A stretch of DNA of 64,000 bases from DAITBA01 sp036824005 (lineage in GTDB: Bacteria; Pseudomonadota; Gammaproteobacteria; Burkholderiales; Rhodocyclaceae): positions 29,240 to 93,239 of the forward strand of contig DAITBA010000018.1 of assembly GCA_036824005.1 (NCBI GenBank), given 5' to 3'. The notes under the pieces are model-generated. The model was given only the letters and a program-made list of their open reading frames with translations. It did no database searches and had not been told where the DNA came from. The translations under genes were made by a program, and so were the position numbers. How positions within the stretch are numbered: position 1 is the stretch's first letter; each line of letters begins with the position of its first letter. Shown piece after piece: positions 47,224 to 56,409 of the stretch.

Positions 47224-48771
47224 ATGAAGTATCAGGACTTGCGCGACTTCCTTGCGCAACTGGAACGCCTCGGCGAGTTGAAGCGCATCGGCATCGAAGT
47301 CGATCCACGGCTGGAGATGACCGAGATCTGCGACCGCGTGCTGCGCGCCGGCGGGCCGGCGCTCCTGTTCGAGAAGCCGAAGGGATTCGACATGCCGGTG
47401 CTCGGCAACCTCTTCGGCACGCCGCGGCGCGTGGCGCTGGGCATGGGGGCGGAGGAACCGTCGCCGGGCCGCCCCAAGACGGTTGCTCACCCCCTCGGGG
47501 GGTTGCCGCGCAGCGGCGGGGGCACATGCAATGGCGAGTGGCAGAGCGCGCTGCGCGAGGTCGGCAGGCTCCTGGCCTATCTCAAGGAGCCTGAGCCGCC
47601 GAAGGGTTTGAAGGATGCCTGGGAAAAGCTGCCGGTGCTCAAGCAGGTCCTGCACATGGCGCCCAAGCAGGTGTCCGCCGCGCCCTGCCAGGAGGTGGTG
47701 TGGGAGGGCGGCGAGGTGGACCTGTCGCGCCTGCCGGTGCAGACCTGCTGGCCGGGGGATGCGGCGCCGCTCATCACCTGGGGGCTGACCGTCACCCGCG
47801 GCCCCAACAAGCCGCGGCAGAATCTCGGCATCTATCGCCAGCAGGTCATCGGCGCCGACAAGCTGATCATGCGCTGGCTGCCCCATCGCGGCGGCGCCCT
47901 GGATTTTCGGGACCACTGCGAACGCAACCCCGGCCAGCCCTTCCCGGTGGCGGTGGCGCTGGGCGCGGACCCGGCCACCATCCTCGCCGCGGTGACGCCG
48001 GTGCCGGATACGCTATCGGAATATCAGTTCGCGGGGTTGCTGCGCGGCGCGAAGACGGAAGTGGTGAACTGCCTGGGCTCGGATCTGCAGGTGCCGGCAT
48101 CAAGCGAGATTGTGCTCGAAGGCGTCATCCACCCCGGCGAGACAGCGCTTGAAGGACCCTTCGGCGACCACACCGGCTACTACAACGAGCAGGCCGAGTT
48201 TCCGGTGTTCACCGTCGAGCGCATGTGTCTGCGCCGCGATCCCATCTATCACAGCACCTACACCGGCAAGCCGCCGGACGAGCCGGCCATGCTCGGCGCG
48301 GCGCTGAACGAAGTGTTCGTGCCGCTGCTGCAGAAGCAGTTTCCCGAGATCGTCGACTTCTACCTGCCGCCGGAAGGCTGCTCTTATCGCTTGGCGGTCG
48401 TTAGCATGCGCAAACAGTATCCGGGCCATGCCAAGCGGGTGATGTTCGGCATCTGGAGCTTCCTGCGTCAGTTCATGTACACCAAGTTCATCATCGTCAC
48501 CGACGACGACGTGGACGTGCGCGACTGGAAGGAGGTGGTTTGGGCGCTGACCACGCGCGTGGATGCGGCGCGCGACACGTTCATCGCCGAGAACACGCCC
48601 ATCGACTATCTCGACTTCGCCAGCCCGGTGGCGGGGTTGGGGTCCAAGATGGGTATCGACGCTACCAACAAGTGGCTGGCGGAGACCGCGCGCGTGTGGG
48701 GCCGGCCCATCGTTATGGACGAAGCGGTGAAGCGGCGGGTGGACGATGTCTGGGATCGACTCGGACTCTGA
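47224..48771 (+). CDS. ubiD: 4-hydroxy-3-polyprenylbenzoate decarboxylase UbiD
   Basis: A 515-residue prenylated-FMN decarboxylase of ubiquinone synthesis. Conserved segments: LRAGGPALLFEKPKGFDMPV, PLITWGLTVTRGPNKPRQNL, the catalytic E-x-x-E region in PGETALEGPFGDHTGYYNE, and DYLDFASPVAGLGSKMGID. Compared with E. coli UbiD (497 residues), about 28 extra residues lie between LGMG and ALREVGRLLAYL, where E. coli has five residues. The DNA of the insert is a REP-like repeat in frame. A TATAAT at 47186-47191 lies before the start, but I see no -35. UbiX is not in the window. Confidence 0.9.
   Translation: MKYQDLRDFLAQLERLGELKRIGIEVDPRLEMTEICDRVLRAGGPALLFEKPKGFDMPVLGNLFGTPRRVALGMGAEEPSPGRPKTVAHPLGGLPRSGGGTCNGEWQSALREVGRLLAYLKEPEPPKGLKDAWEKLPVLKQVLHMAPKQVSAAPCQEVVWEGGEVDLSRLPVQTCWPGDAAPLITWGLTVTRGPNKPRQNLGIYRQQVIGADKLIMRWLPHRGGALDFRDHCERNPGQPFPVAVALGADPATILAAVTPVPDTLSEYQFAGLLRGAKTEVVNCLGSDLQVPASSEIVLEGVIHPGETALEGPFGDHTGYYNEQAEFPVFTVERMCLRRDPIYHSTYTGKPPDEPAMLGAALNEVFVPLLQKQFPEIVDFYLPPEGCSYRLAVVSMRKQYPGHAKRVMFGIWSFLRQFMYTKFIIVTDDDVDVRDWKEVVWALTTRVDAARDTFIAENTPIDYLDFASPVAGLGSKMGIDATNKWLAETARVWGRPIVMDEAVKRRVDDVWDRLGL
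47486..47522. repeat. REP-like hairpins inside ubiD
   Basis: Two small hairpins stand side by side: CCCCC-TC-GGGGG at 47490-47501 and GCCGC-GCA-GCGGC at 47505-47517, bordered by CTCA and GGGGGCA. In the ubiD frame they read as AHPLGGLPRSGGGT, which has no counterpart in other UbiD proteins I know. The insert as a whole spans about 47452-47541. Confidence 0.65.
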
Positions 48772-48783
48772 CAGGAGAATCGC

Positions 48784-49197
48784 ATGGCAGGGGGAATCTT
48801 CGGCGCGGACGGACGCTTGGAACCGGCGGAGTCGCTGGTCCGCCTTGCCCACATCATGTATCTGCTCCATGCCATTGGGCTAGGCATCGGCGCGTTCAGC
48901 CAGGCGGCGACCATGGTCGGTGCGTTCGTGTTCGGCTGGACGTCCATCATCGCCATCATCATCAACTACGTGAAGCGCGGCGAGACGGCGGGCACGTTTC
49001 TGGAAAGCCACTTCCATTGGCAGGCGCGCACGTTCTGGTGGTGCCTGCTGTGGCTGGTGATCGCCGCGCTGCTATATGTGCTGCTGGTCGGCTTTCTGCT
49101 CAACTGGCTGCTCTTCGCCCTCGTCGGCCTGTGGGCAGTCTATCGCATTCTGCGCGGCTGGCTGGCGCTGAAGGACCGACGCGCTGTCCCTGTCTGA
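48784..49197 (+). CDS. DUF4870-like membrane protein
   Basis: A 137-residue protein with about four hydrophobic segments (residues 25-45, 52-64, 84-103, 105-122). It resembles the DUF4870/YtpI-like family of small integral membrane proteins of unknown function: LVRLAHIMYLLHAIGLGIGA and NYVKRGETAGTFLESHFHWQ are the typical blocks. It starts 12 bases after ubiD with GACAGGAGAATCGC before the ATG, so it is probably co-transcribed. Confidence 0.75.
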   Translation: MAGGIFGADGRLEPAESLVRLAHIMYLLHAIGLGIGAFSQAATMVGAFVFGWTSIIAIIINYVKRGETAGTFLESHFHWQARTFWWCLLWLVIAALLYVLLVGFLLNWLLFALVGLWAVYRILRGWLALKDRRAVPV

Positions 49198-49307
49198 GTG
49201 TCTGCTCACGCCGCCGCACGACCCCAGGAAACGCCTCGTGTGCCGGGGAGTGCGGACACCCGGGCGTGCTACGCCTGCCGGGCATGACCCCGGAGCCAAC
49301 CACCGTC

Positions 49308-49373
49308 GGTCGCGGGCGTGGCCCGCTCCTACAGATGTCACCCATCCTGTAGGAGCGCCCCACGGGCGCGACC
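49308..49373. repeat. REP/BIME-type inverted pair
   Basis: Two copies of the GTAGGAGCG...GGGCGCGACC type face each other: GGTCGCGGGCGTGGCCCGCT at 49308-49327 running into CCTACA, and TGTAGGAGCGCCCCACGGGC at 49349-49368 running into GCGACC. Each has an internal stem. They lie between two convergent genes, the usual place for REP elements. Confidence 0.8.
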
Positions 49374-49403
49374 AGCCACTGGTCAGGTCTGCCGTGTTCG
49401 GCG

Positions 49404-50120
49404 TTAATTGCCGCCACGCAGTCGCTCGGCACCCGGTGGGTTCGCCTGTGCCGACTGGTCCGGCGCCTTGCCCCACAGTGCTTCGAGCCGTGCGTCGCGG
49501 CCGCAGCGCATGCGGTAGAAGCCATAGCGGATGGGGTTCTTGATGTAGAAGTCCTGATGATAGTCCTCTGCCGGGTAGAAGGTCGTCGCCATCGCGATCC
49601 GGGTGACCACCGGCTCCGGGAAGCTCTTCGCGCGTTCCAGCGCCGCCTTCGACGCCTCGGCCGCGCGCAACTGCTCGGCATCGTGATAGAAGATCGCTGA
49701 GCGGTAGGCGGGCCCGTCGTCGCAGAACTGCCTGTCATCGGTGGTGGGATCGACGTTGTGCCAGAACACCTCGAGCAGTTGCTCGTAGCTGATCCGCTTC
49801 GGGTCGTAGAGCACCTGCACTGCCTCCACATGGCCGGTGAAACCCATCGCCACGTCGAAATAGGTCGGGTTGGACGTGTGGCCGCCGGTGTAGCCGGAGA
49901 TGGTGGCGGCCACCCCCGGCAGCGCATCGAAGGGCGGCTCCATGCACCAGAAGCAGCCGCCGGCGAAGGTGGCCTTGGCCAGATTCGGATCGTCCGGCAC
50001 TACCTGGGCGGCGGGCGTCTTATCGGGCATGGCGCAGGACGACAGGGCGGCCGCCAGCGCGATTGCCAACACGGCGCCGATGCGCCGTAAGAGTCCTGCC
50101 GTCGGGCCCGAGTTGTCCAT
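49404..50120 (-). CDS. msrA: Peptide-methionine (S)-S-oxide reductase MsrA, lipoprotein
   Basis: A 238-residue MsrA that repairs oxidised methionine. Residues 1-28 form a lipoprotein signal with the lipobox LSSC and C29 as the lipidated residue, so the enzyme would be envelope-bound, unlike cytosolic MsrA. The active-site motif GGCFWC has C56 as the nucleophile; GYTGGHTSNPTY, HVEAVQVLYDP and AEDYHQDFYIKNP follow. Resolving cysteines may be C in FYRMRCGRDAR or DRQFCDD. An envelope MsrA must be reduced by a periplasmic thioredoxin-like protein, not seen here. Confidence 0.9.
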   Translation of the reverse strand: MDNSGPTAGLLRRIGAVLAIALAAALSSCAMPDKTPAAQVVPDDPNLAKATFAGGCFWCMEPPFDALPGVAATISGYTGGHTSNPTYFDVAMGFTGHVEAVQVLYDPKRISYEQLLEVFWHNVDPTTDDRQFCDDGPAYRSAIFYHDAEQLRAAEASKAALERAKSFPEPVVTRIAMATTFYPAEDYHQDFYIKNPIRYGFYRMRCGRDARLEALWGKAPDQSAQANPPGAERLRGGN

Positions 50121-50377
50121 GTCGTGTCGCCGCCTGCGAAAGAGAATCCGTGTCGATGCGTTCGATTCCGCTCATGAGACCAGCGTCCCGGCCGATTCCT
50201 TACATGTGCCATCCGGTCCGGGCGCCGCGACATCGCCCGAGCCTGCGGCATACAATTGTTTGCCGTCTCTTAGCAACGACGCAAGATGAAGGATTCCATT
50301 GCGCAATTCCGGATAATCGCCGGCTCAACCGGTTCGCGATCGATATCGCCGTCCGCCGTGTCATCGGCGAGTGACCC

Positions 50378-50950
50378 ATGACCGACACGGGGATGCCGCC
50401 GGGCGAGACGTTCTGTCTTTACGACTCGGCGCAGCTCAACGCGGTCCTCGATGGCATGGCGCGGCAGGCGGCGGGGCTGCTCATCGGCCGCAGCGAGGTG
50501 GCGATGATCGGCATCCTGCGCCGCGGCGAGCCTCTGGCGCGGATGCTCCAGGAGCGGCTGACCAGGCAGTTCGGATTGGACTCGCTGCCGCTCTATAGCC
50601 TGCGTCTGAAGCGCTATGCCGACGACCTGACGCTGCTGCATCCGCAGACCGAGCTCACCGAGAACCCGCAGCTCGCGGCCCTGAACGTGGCACACACGAC
50701 GTTGCTGGTGGTGGACGACGTGCTCTACCACGGCCACTCGCTTCTGCGCACGATTGCCTACCTTGCCCGCCTGGGCGCCACGGAGATCCGCACCGCCGTG
50801 CTCGTGGATCGGGGCGCGGAGAAGCTGCCGGTGCGCGCCGACATCATCGGCGTGCGTCTGGACGTGGCGCCGACGGACATTATCGAATGTCATGTCCCGC
50901 CCTACGAGGCCGAACTGAGGATCGACGTGCTCAGGCGCCGGCAGGCTTGA
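50378..50950 (+). CDS. PyrR-like phosphoribosyltransferase
   Basis: A 190-residue type I phosphoribosyltransferase. The PRPP-binding loop is TLLVVDDVLYHGHSLLRTIA, and GILRRGEPLARMLQERL and LVDRGAEKLPVRADIIGVRL match PyrR. In the PyrR family members act as uracil phosphoribosyltransferase and, in some bacteria, as RNA-binding attenuators of pyr genes (family knowledge). No pyr genes lie next to it, so its role here remains uncertain. The 257 bases before it hold no other feature I can name. Confidence 0.82.
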   Translation: MTDTGMPPGETFCLYDSAQLNAVLDGMARQAAGLLIGRSEVAMIGILRRGEPLARMLQERLTRQFGLDSLPLYSLRLKRYADDLTLLHPQTELTENPQLAALNVAHTTLLVVDDVLYHGHSLLRTIAYLARLGATEIRTAVLVDRGAEKLPVRADIIGVRLDVAPTDIIECHVPPYEAELRIDVLRRRQA

Positions 50951-51190
50951 CTATTCCTGCTTGCGTTTGCCAGGTTCCTCCGGCAGCAGACACTGCCCCC
51001 GGCCCTTGCCGAAGGGCGACAGGTAGCGCCACCAGATCAAGGCGAGCACGGGCAGCGCGGCGATCAGCAGCCACTCGGTGAGACCGAAGGATTCGATCTC
51101 ACCGTGGTACCAGGCGTTGGCGGTGCGCAACGCTTCGATGAGCAGCACGGCGTAGCCGAAGCCGATCAGTATCATCCCTGTGCGCCGCAT
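50951..51190 (-). CDS. Small membrane protein downstream of dacB
   Basis: A 79-residue protein with two hydrophobic helices (about residues 4-22 and 41-58) and a basic tail. Its ATG overlaps the dacB stop (ATGA), so it is translationally coupled to PBP4. No family is recognised with certainty. It is the last gene of the operon and is convergent with the phosphoribosyltransferase gene, whose stop directly abuts its own. Confidence 0.65.
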   Translation of the reverse strand: MRRTGMILIGFGYAVLLIEALRTANAWYHGEIESFGLTEWLLIAALPVLALIWWRYLSPFGKGRGQCLLPEEPGKRKQE

Positions 51191-52617
51191 CAGCTCCCCC
51201 GCGTGTAGACCCACTGCAGCAACGCGTCCTGGGCGGGCTGGGCACCGCCGGCGTTGGCGTGGTTGACGAAGAAGACGACGATCTGGCGCCGGCCCTTGGC
51301 ATCGAGCACGTAGCCGGCGATGGACTTGACGCCTTCCAGCGTGCCGGTCTTGACGTGGGCACGGCCGGCCACGCCGCGTTCCTTGAGCCGTTTTTGCATC
51401 GTGCCGTCGACGGCAGTGAGCGGCAGGGAGGAGATGAACTCCGGCATCACCGGGCTTTTGAATGCCGCCTGCAACAGACGCGCGAGCCCCTCGGCGCTGA
51501 TGCGCTCCCTGCGCGACAGGCCGGCGCCGTTTTCCAGCACCAGTTCCGGCAGGTTCAAACCCTTCTGTGCCAGCCAGGCGCGGATGGCCGCGTCAGCATC
51601 TTCAGCGCGCGCCGGTCGTCGGCCGGTTTCCGCGCCCAGGGTCAGGAAAACCTGGCGTGCCATGACGTTGTTGCTGAACTTGTTGATGTCGCGCGCCACT
51701 TCCGCCAGCGCCGGCGATTCGCTTGCCGCCAACAGACGTGCTCCCGGCGGCACGGCACCGTCGCGCAGCCCTCCGCCCAGGCTACCGCCCAGCTCCTGCC
51801 AAAGCTGCCGGAACACGCCGTGGACATACTGGGGGTGATCGAGCAATCCGAAGTGCCAGGTCTTTTCGCCGCAGGCGGCGGGATAAATGCCGGTGAACAC
51901 CAGCCGCGCGTTGCCGTCGTGACTGAAGAACTCGGGTCGCAGCGCGGCGCGCCAGTCGTTGCACGGACCGGCGCCCAGCTTGACCAGGTTGACGACGTCG
52001 AGCTGTACCGGCTGCGGCTCGGCGAGCAGCGCTACCGTCTGCCTGTCGGCGTCGGGCACGAACTGGAACCGCACCGATTTGAAGTTGAGCAGCAGCGCAT
52101 CCGGACCGACGTTGTAGGGCCGCAGCGGTTCCTGATCGAAGCCGCCGGGGTCGTGATCGACCCGCTCGAAGTGGCTGCGGTCCAGAACCAGATCGCCTTG
52201 GATGTCGCGCAGGCCCCGCGCCCGCAGCTGTCGCAGCAGCAGCCAGAAGCTTTCCAGGTTCAGCTTCGGGTCACCATGGCCCTTGAGGACGAGATCGCCC
52301 GCCAATATGCCGTTGTCGATGGCGCCGGTGGCGTAGGCTTCCGTGCGCCAGGTGTAGGCCGGGCCGAGCAGTTCCAGCGCGGCGTAGGTGGTCAGGAGCT
52401 TCATCACCGAGGCCGGGTTCATGCTCCGGCCGGCATTGACGCTCACGCGCGGCAGATTCACGCCCACTTCCTGCACCAGGACCGCCACACTGGCCTGGGA
52501 GATGCCGGCGGCATTGAGCGCGGCGGCAACGGGCGCGGGCAGGCGTTCGTCATAGGCGACCGGCGACTGGGCTGCCGCCGGGGCGGTGACGGCAAGGCCG
52601 ACATAACACAGGAGCAT
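51190..52617 (-). CDS. dacB: D-alanyl-D-alanine carboxypeptidase/endopeptidase (PBP4)
   Basis: A 475-residue class C penicillin-binding protein acting on periplasmic peptidoglycan. Catalytic motifs: S-x-x-K in NPASVMKLLTTYAALEL, S-x-N in KFSNNVMARQ, and K-T-G in HVKTGTLEGVKSIAGY. The start at 52617 follows the ABC ATPase stop and gives a short signal peptide ending PAAAQS; an earlier start overlapping the ATPase gene would give a longer, more basic leader, so the N-terminus is uncertain. Its place at the end of an ABC exporter operon hints at a joint envelope function. Confidence 0.88.
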   Translation of the reverse strand: MLLCYVGLAVTAPAAAQSPVAYDERLPAPVAAALNAAGISQASVAVLVQEVGVNLPRVSVNAGRSMNPASVMKLLTTYAALELLGPAYTWRTEAYATGAIDNGILAGDLVLKGHGDPKLNLESFWLLLRQLRARGLRDIQGDLVLDRSHFERVDHDPGGFDQEPLRPYNVGPDALLLNFKSVRFQFVPDADRQTVALLAEPQPVQLDVVNLVKLGAGPCNDWRAALRPEFFSHDGNARLVFTGIYPAACGEKTWHFGLLDHPQYVHGVFRQLWQELGGSLGGGLRDGAVPPGARLLAASESPALAEVARDINKFSNNVMARQVFLTLGAETGRRPARAEDADAAIRAWLAQKGLNLPELVLENGAGLSRRERISAEGLARLLQAAFKSPVMPEFISSLPLTAVDGTMQKRLKERGVAGRAHVKTGTLEGVKSIAGYVLDAKGRRQIVVFFVNHANAGGAQPAQDALLQWVYTRGS

Positions 52618-52657
52618 GGCGCACGTCTGCCGGGCCCATGCCGGCAGGGTCAGCCGG

Positions 52658-53392
52658 CTAGTCGATCGGCCGCCCCTCGCCAGCCTCCTCGTAGGTTCTG
52701 CCGTCGCGGATGTGATAGAGACGCCGGAATGTCGGAATGATCTTTTCGTCATGGGTGACAACTATAATCGCTGTCCGATATTCCTGCGCCAGCCGGTTGA
52801 GGATCTTGATTACCGTCAGCGCCCGCTGACTGTCCAGGGGGGCGGTGGGCTCGTCGGCGAGGATGATCGGCGGCCGGTTCACCAGCGCCCGGGCAATGGC
52901 GACGCGCTGCTGTTCGCCGCCGGAGAGCTCTGCCACCTGCGCGCCGGCGCGGTGCGCCACGTCCAGGGCATCGAGCATCTGCCGCGCCCGCTGGCGCGAC
53001 ACCGCGTTGGCGGTGCCGGCGAGCATCGGCAGCAAGGCGACGTTGTCGGTGGCATTCAGGAAAGGGATCAGGTAGGGCGCCTGGAACACGAAGCCGATCC
53101 GGTCCCGGCGCAGCGCCCGCAGGTCCCGGCAGCACCAGCCGCCGTCCGCGCCGTCGTAGATGACCTGATCGCCCAGGGTGATGCGCCCGGACGTGGGTTC
53201 GATCACGGCGCCCAGGCACTTCAGCAAGGTGGTCTTGCCCGATCCGCTCGGCCCGATGAGGCCGATCACTTCACCGGGATGCACGATCATGTCCACACCC
53301 TTCAGCGCATCCACTGCGGTATCGCCGCTGCCATAGCGTTTGGTCAGTCTTTCGACCCGGATCGCCGGGGTGATGACGTCGTTTGCGCCCAC
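52658..53392 (-). CDS. ABC transporter ATPase (DevA/MacB-like)
   Basis: A 244-residue ATPase. The start is a GTG at 53392 with TGAGGAAC before it, 11 bases after the permease stop; a longer reading would overlap the permease. Walker A is GPSGSGKTTLLKC, the signature LSGGEQQR, and Walker B IILADEPTAPLDSQ. The sequence lies in the MacB/LolD/DevA branch, which power export or extraction from the periplasm rather than import. It pairs with the permease and membrane fusion protein upstream. Confidence 0.87.
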   Translation of the reverse strand: MGANDVITPAIRVERLTKRYGSGDTAVDALKGVDMIVHPGEVIGLIGPSGSGKTTLLKCLGAVIEPTSGRITLGDQVIYDGADGGWCCRDLRALRRDRIGFVFQAPYLIPFLNATDNVALLPMLAGTANAVSRQRARQMLDALDVAHRAGAQVAELSGGEQQRVAIARALVNRPPIILADEPTAPLDSQRALTVIKILNRLAQEYRTAIIVVTHDEKIIPTFRRLYHIRDGRTYEEAGEGRPID

Positions 53393-53403
53393 GCCCGTGT
53401 TCC

Positions 53404-54597
53404 TCAGCCGCCGATGGCCGTTGCCGGATCCACGCGCAGGGCGGCGCGGATGCCGAGCAGGCTGGCGATCGCACACACTGCCAGCGTCATGCCGAAGGCA
53501 CGCACCGCATCCTCAGTCAGCAACAACACGTATTTCGGAAAGGCGGGCGCCCAGAGCGTTGCCGCGATCTTGCCGAAAAAGAAACCGATCAAACCCAGGC
53601 CGAGTGCCTGCTGCAGGATCATGCCGGCGATGGTGCGGTTGCGCGTGCCGATCAGCTTCAGCACGGCGATCTCCTTCAGCTTGCCCATGGTCATGGTGTA
53701 GATGATGAAGGCGACGATGGCCGCACTCACGACCGAGAGGATTACCAGGAACAGGCCGATCTGTCGTGCAGCGGTGGCGATGAGTTTCTCCACCAAAACG
53801 ACCTCCATGTCCTCGCGCGGGTAGGCCTGGAGGTGCTTCCACCGCCGGATGTCATCGGCGATCCGGCGCGCGTCCCAACCGTCGGCAACCCGAACCAGGA
53901 TGGCGTTGACGCTGCGGCTTGAGATCTGGCTCGCCTGTACTGCGTCGAGCAGGCCCGGGACGCCGGGGCGGTTCAGCGCCGGGTTGGCGGCGATGCGGTT
54001 GCGCTCGTTGCGGATCGCCTCGTTGTCCTTGAGGAACTGCGCCTCCTGAGCGTCCCGGAGGGGAACGAAGAGCATCGGATCGCCGTTCGAGGACACCATG
54101 CGCCGCGTCAGTCCCACGACGGTGTAATCGTGGCGACGTACCCGTACCACGTCGCCAAGCTTGAAGCCGGTCTTGAGGTCGGCGACAGCCTCGTAATGAG
54201 CGCGGGCCACCGGCCGCCCGGCGACAAGGAAGGGCGGCTCGCCCGGCTGGCCGGGCTCGAAGCCGGCAACCATGACGCGCACATCGCGTCCCTCGTGCCG
54301 CACCTGCATGGTCAGGAAGACGGCGTTGGCCGCCTGGGATACACCGGGCAGTCCCCGTATCGTGCGGTAGGCGTCGTCACGCACGCTCGAGGGTTCGGCG
54401 AAGGGCCCCAGGGTGTACTGCTGCACCACCCAGATGTCGGCCTGGGTGGCGCGTAGCAGGACTTGGGCATCGTCTACCATGCCGCGATAGACGCCGGCCA
54501 TGGTGAGGGTGACGCCGATCAACAGTCCCAGCCCCATGCCGGTCAGCACGTAGCGGCCGAGGTGGTGCGCGACGTCATGACGGGCGAGGTTAATCAT
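53404..54597 (-). CDS. ABC exporter permease (DevC/MacB-like)
   Basis: A 397-residue permease with the FtsX/MacB layout: one N-terminal helix (about residues 14-37), a large periplasmic domain (about 40-265), and three C-terminal helices (about 275-300, 325-345, 360-385). The start MINLARHDVAHHLGRYVLTG resembles DevC, the permease of the heterocyst glycolipid exporter group. It overlaps the membrane fusion gene by eight bases and precedes the ATPase gene by 11. Confidence 0.85.
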   Translation of the reverse strand: MINLARHDVAHHLGRYVLTGMGLGLLIGVTLTMAGVYRGMVDDAQVLLRATQADIWVVQQYTLGPFAEPSSVRDDAYRTIRGLPGVSQAANAVFLTMQVRHEGRDVRVMVAGFEPGQPGEPPFLVAGRPVARAHYEAVADLKTGFKLGDVVRVRRHDYTVVGLTRRMVSSNGDPMLFVPLRDAQEAQFLKDNEAIRNERNRIAANPALNRPGVPGLLDAVQASQISSRSVNAILVRVADGWDARRIADDIRRWKHLQAYPREDMEVVLVEKLIATAARQIGLFLVILSVVSAAIVAFIIYTMTMGKLKEIAVLKLIGTRNRTIAGMILQQALGLGLIGFFFGKIAATLWAPAFPKYVLLLTEDAVRAFGMTLAVCAIASLLGIRAALRVDPATAIGG

Positions 54598-55753
54598 GGG
54601 CGGCCCGTACCTTCATGCCGTCGTGCAGTTGGGCACTGCTGTGAGCGATGATCTGCTCGCCTTCCTTCAGGCCTTTCAGGATCTGCGTCCTGCCCTCGGC
54701 GGTTTGCACGCCCGTCTCGACGGCGACGAAGCGGACCCGGCCGTCGGCAATCTGCCACACGCCGCGCTGCTCACCCTGCCGCTTCACCGCTGCACTCGGC
54801 ACGGCCAGTACCCCAGCCAGCGGCGGCAGCGTTACCGTGACTTCCGCCAGCTCACCGAGATGAAGGACGGCGGGCGGACTGCCGAACTCCACTGCCACCA
54901 GCCGTTCCTCGGTGACGGCATCGCTCTGCAAGTCGATGCGAGCGACCTTGCCGGGCAGGCCCGTGCCGGCACCGGAGCGCAACACGATCTCCGCCGGCTG
55001 GCCGAGGTGCAAGCCGTTGGCTCGCGCCTGATCGATGCGCGTCTTGACCCACAGGCTTCGCGGGGCGATGACGCGCACCACAGTCTGGCCGGCCACCAGC
55101 GTGCTTCCGGGTTCGGCGTCGCGGGCGATGACGATGCCGTCCACGGGGCTGAGCAGTTGCGTGTTGGCGAGCTGCTTGCGCGCTGCCTCCAGTTCCTGCC
55201 TCGCCCTTGTCGTGTCGCCTTGTGCCGCCGACACGGCCGCCTCCGCGGCGATGCGGGCATTGGTCGCCACATCGGCTTCGTTGCGCCGGTTGTCCGCCAG
55301 TTCCAGACTGACGAACTTGCGTTGCGCCAAGTCGTGGTAGCGCGCGTGGTTGACCAATGCCACCTTTTCCCGGCTACGCGCTTCCTGCGCCTGCGCCTCG
55401 GCGATCGCAGTGCCCTGGTGCGCCCGCTGCAGCGCTGCCTCGGCGCCGGCTACGCGCGCACGCAAATCGACCGGGTCCATTTCCGCCACGAGCTGTCCCG
55501 CCTTCACCGTGTCGCCATGGTCCACATGGACCGCCAGCACGCGGCCGGCCTGGGTCGGCCCGATGGCGTAGGACAGGCGGGCTTCCACTGTGCCGATGCC
55601 GAAGATCGAGGGCTTGAGGTCAGTGCGGTGCGCGATCGCGGTCGTCACCTCTACTGGCGCCATCGGTCCCCGGGTGGCGAACAGCCAGCCGATGACGGCC
55701 AGGGCAGCGACGGCCCCGATGGCAAGTAGAATCGTCTTCGGCCGCGTTGTCAT
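54590..55753 (-). CDS. HlyD/DevB-like membrane fusion protein
   Basis: A 387-residue periplasmic adaptor. An N-terminal anchor (about residues 8-27) is followed by a biotinyl-lipoyl-like half motif (GPTQAGRVLAVHVDHGDTVK), a coiled-coil hairpin (about 95-190), the second half (SPVDGIVIARDAEPGSTLVA), and a beta-barrel region. Its ATG overlaps the stop of the TetR gene (ATGA). It would link the DevC-like permease to an outer-membrane channel, probably TolC, which is not in the window. Confidence 0.87.
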   Translation of the reverse strand: MTTRPKTILLAIGAVAALAVIGWLFATRGPMAPVEVTTAIAHRTDLKPSIFGIGTVEARLSYAIGPTQAGRVLAVHVDHGDTVKAGQLVAEMDPVDLRARVAGAEAALQRAHQGTAIAEAQAQEARSREKVALVNHARYHDLAQRKFVSLELADNRRNEADVATNARIAAEAAVSAAQGDTTRARQELEAARKQLANTQLLSPVDGIVIARDAEPGSTLVAGQTVVRVIAPRSLWVKTRIDQARANGLHLGQPAEIVLRSGAGTGLPGKVARIDLQSDAVTEERLVAVEFGSPPAVLHLGELAEVTVTLPPLAGVLAVPSAAVKRQGEQRGVWQIADGRVRFVAVETGVQTAEGRTQILKGLKEGEQIIAHSSAQLHDGMKVRAAHD

Positions 55754-56406
55754 GGTGTCGCGCCTTCCTCGGGCGGGGCAAACGGCGACGTTTCTGCGCC
55801 GATGGCCCGAAGCAGCATGGGCAGCAAGCGTTCCGCTTGCTGCGGGATGGACCGCTCGCTGCCGAACACGGCGTTTTGCAGCGCGAGTCCCTGGAGCGTG
55901 CTGAGGAACAGCGTTGCCGCGGCGCCCTCGTCCAGTTCGCCAGCAACCAGACCCCGCGTCTTGGCGGCGCCGAAGATGGCGCGCAGCCGCCCTTCGTAGC
56001 CCTTCATCATGGTCTGGACCGCGGTGCGGATGTCGGCGTTGTCGGATTGGCTCAGCTCGGCGAAGATGAGGCGCGGGATCGATGCATGACCAGCGACGAA
56101 TCGGGCATGGGCACGGAACAACTCCCGCAAGCGCTCGATCGGCTCGGGGTAGGCCGATTCGATGCCGGCCATCATCTCGCCGACCTGGGCGCGTACCCAG
56201 TCGATCACCGCCAGCCAGATGGCATCCTTGTTCGGGAAATGGCGGAAGATCGCGCCCTGGCTGAGATTCATCGCCGCGGCGATGCCGTGGGTCGTGGTGC
56301 CTCGGGCGCCATGCTTGGCGGCGAGCTCCAGGGCGACCTTCACGATTTCCTCCTGGCGCAGCTCCGAGGGCAGGCGGCGCTGCAGCGGTTTTGGATGCGC
56401 GCCCAT
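55750..56406 (-). CDS. TetR/AcrR-family regulator
   Basis: A 218-residue regulator. The DNA-binding domain (about residues 15-62) reads ELRQEEIVKVALELAAKHGA, then GIAAAMNLSQGAIFRHFPNK. The C-terminal domain likely binds a substrate of the exporter. It lies three bases after the exported protein gene and overlaps the membrane fusion gene by ATGA. It probably represses its own operon at the palindrome over the promoter at 56933-56972. Confidence 0.87.
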   Translation of the reverse strand: MGAHPKPLQRRLPSELRQEEIVKVALELAAKHGARGTTTHGIAAAMNLSQGAIFRHFPNKDAIWLAVIDWVRAQVGEMMAGIESAYPEPIERLRELFRAHARFVAGHASIPRLIFAELSQSDNADIRTAVQTMMKGYEGRLRAIFGAAKTRGLVAGELDEGAAATLFLSTLQGLALQNAVFGSERSIPQQAERLLPMLLRAIGAETSPFAPPEEGATP

Positions 56407-56409
56407 GAT

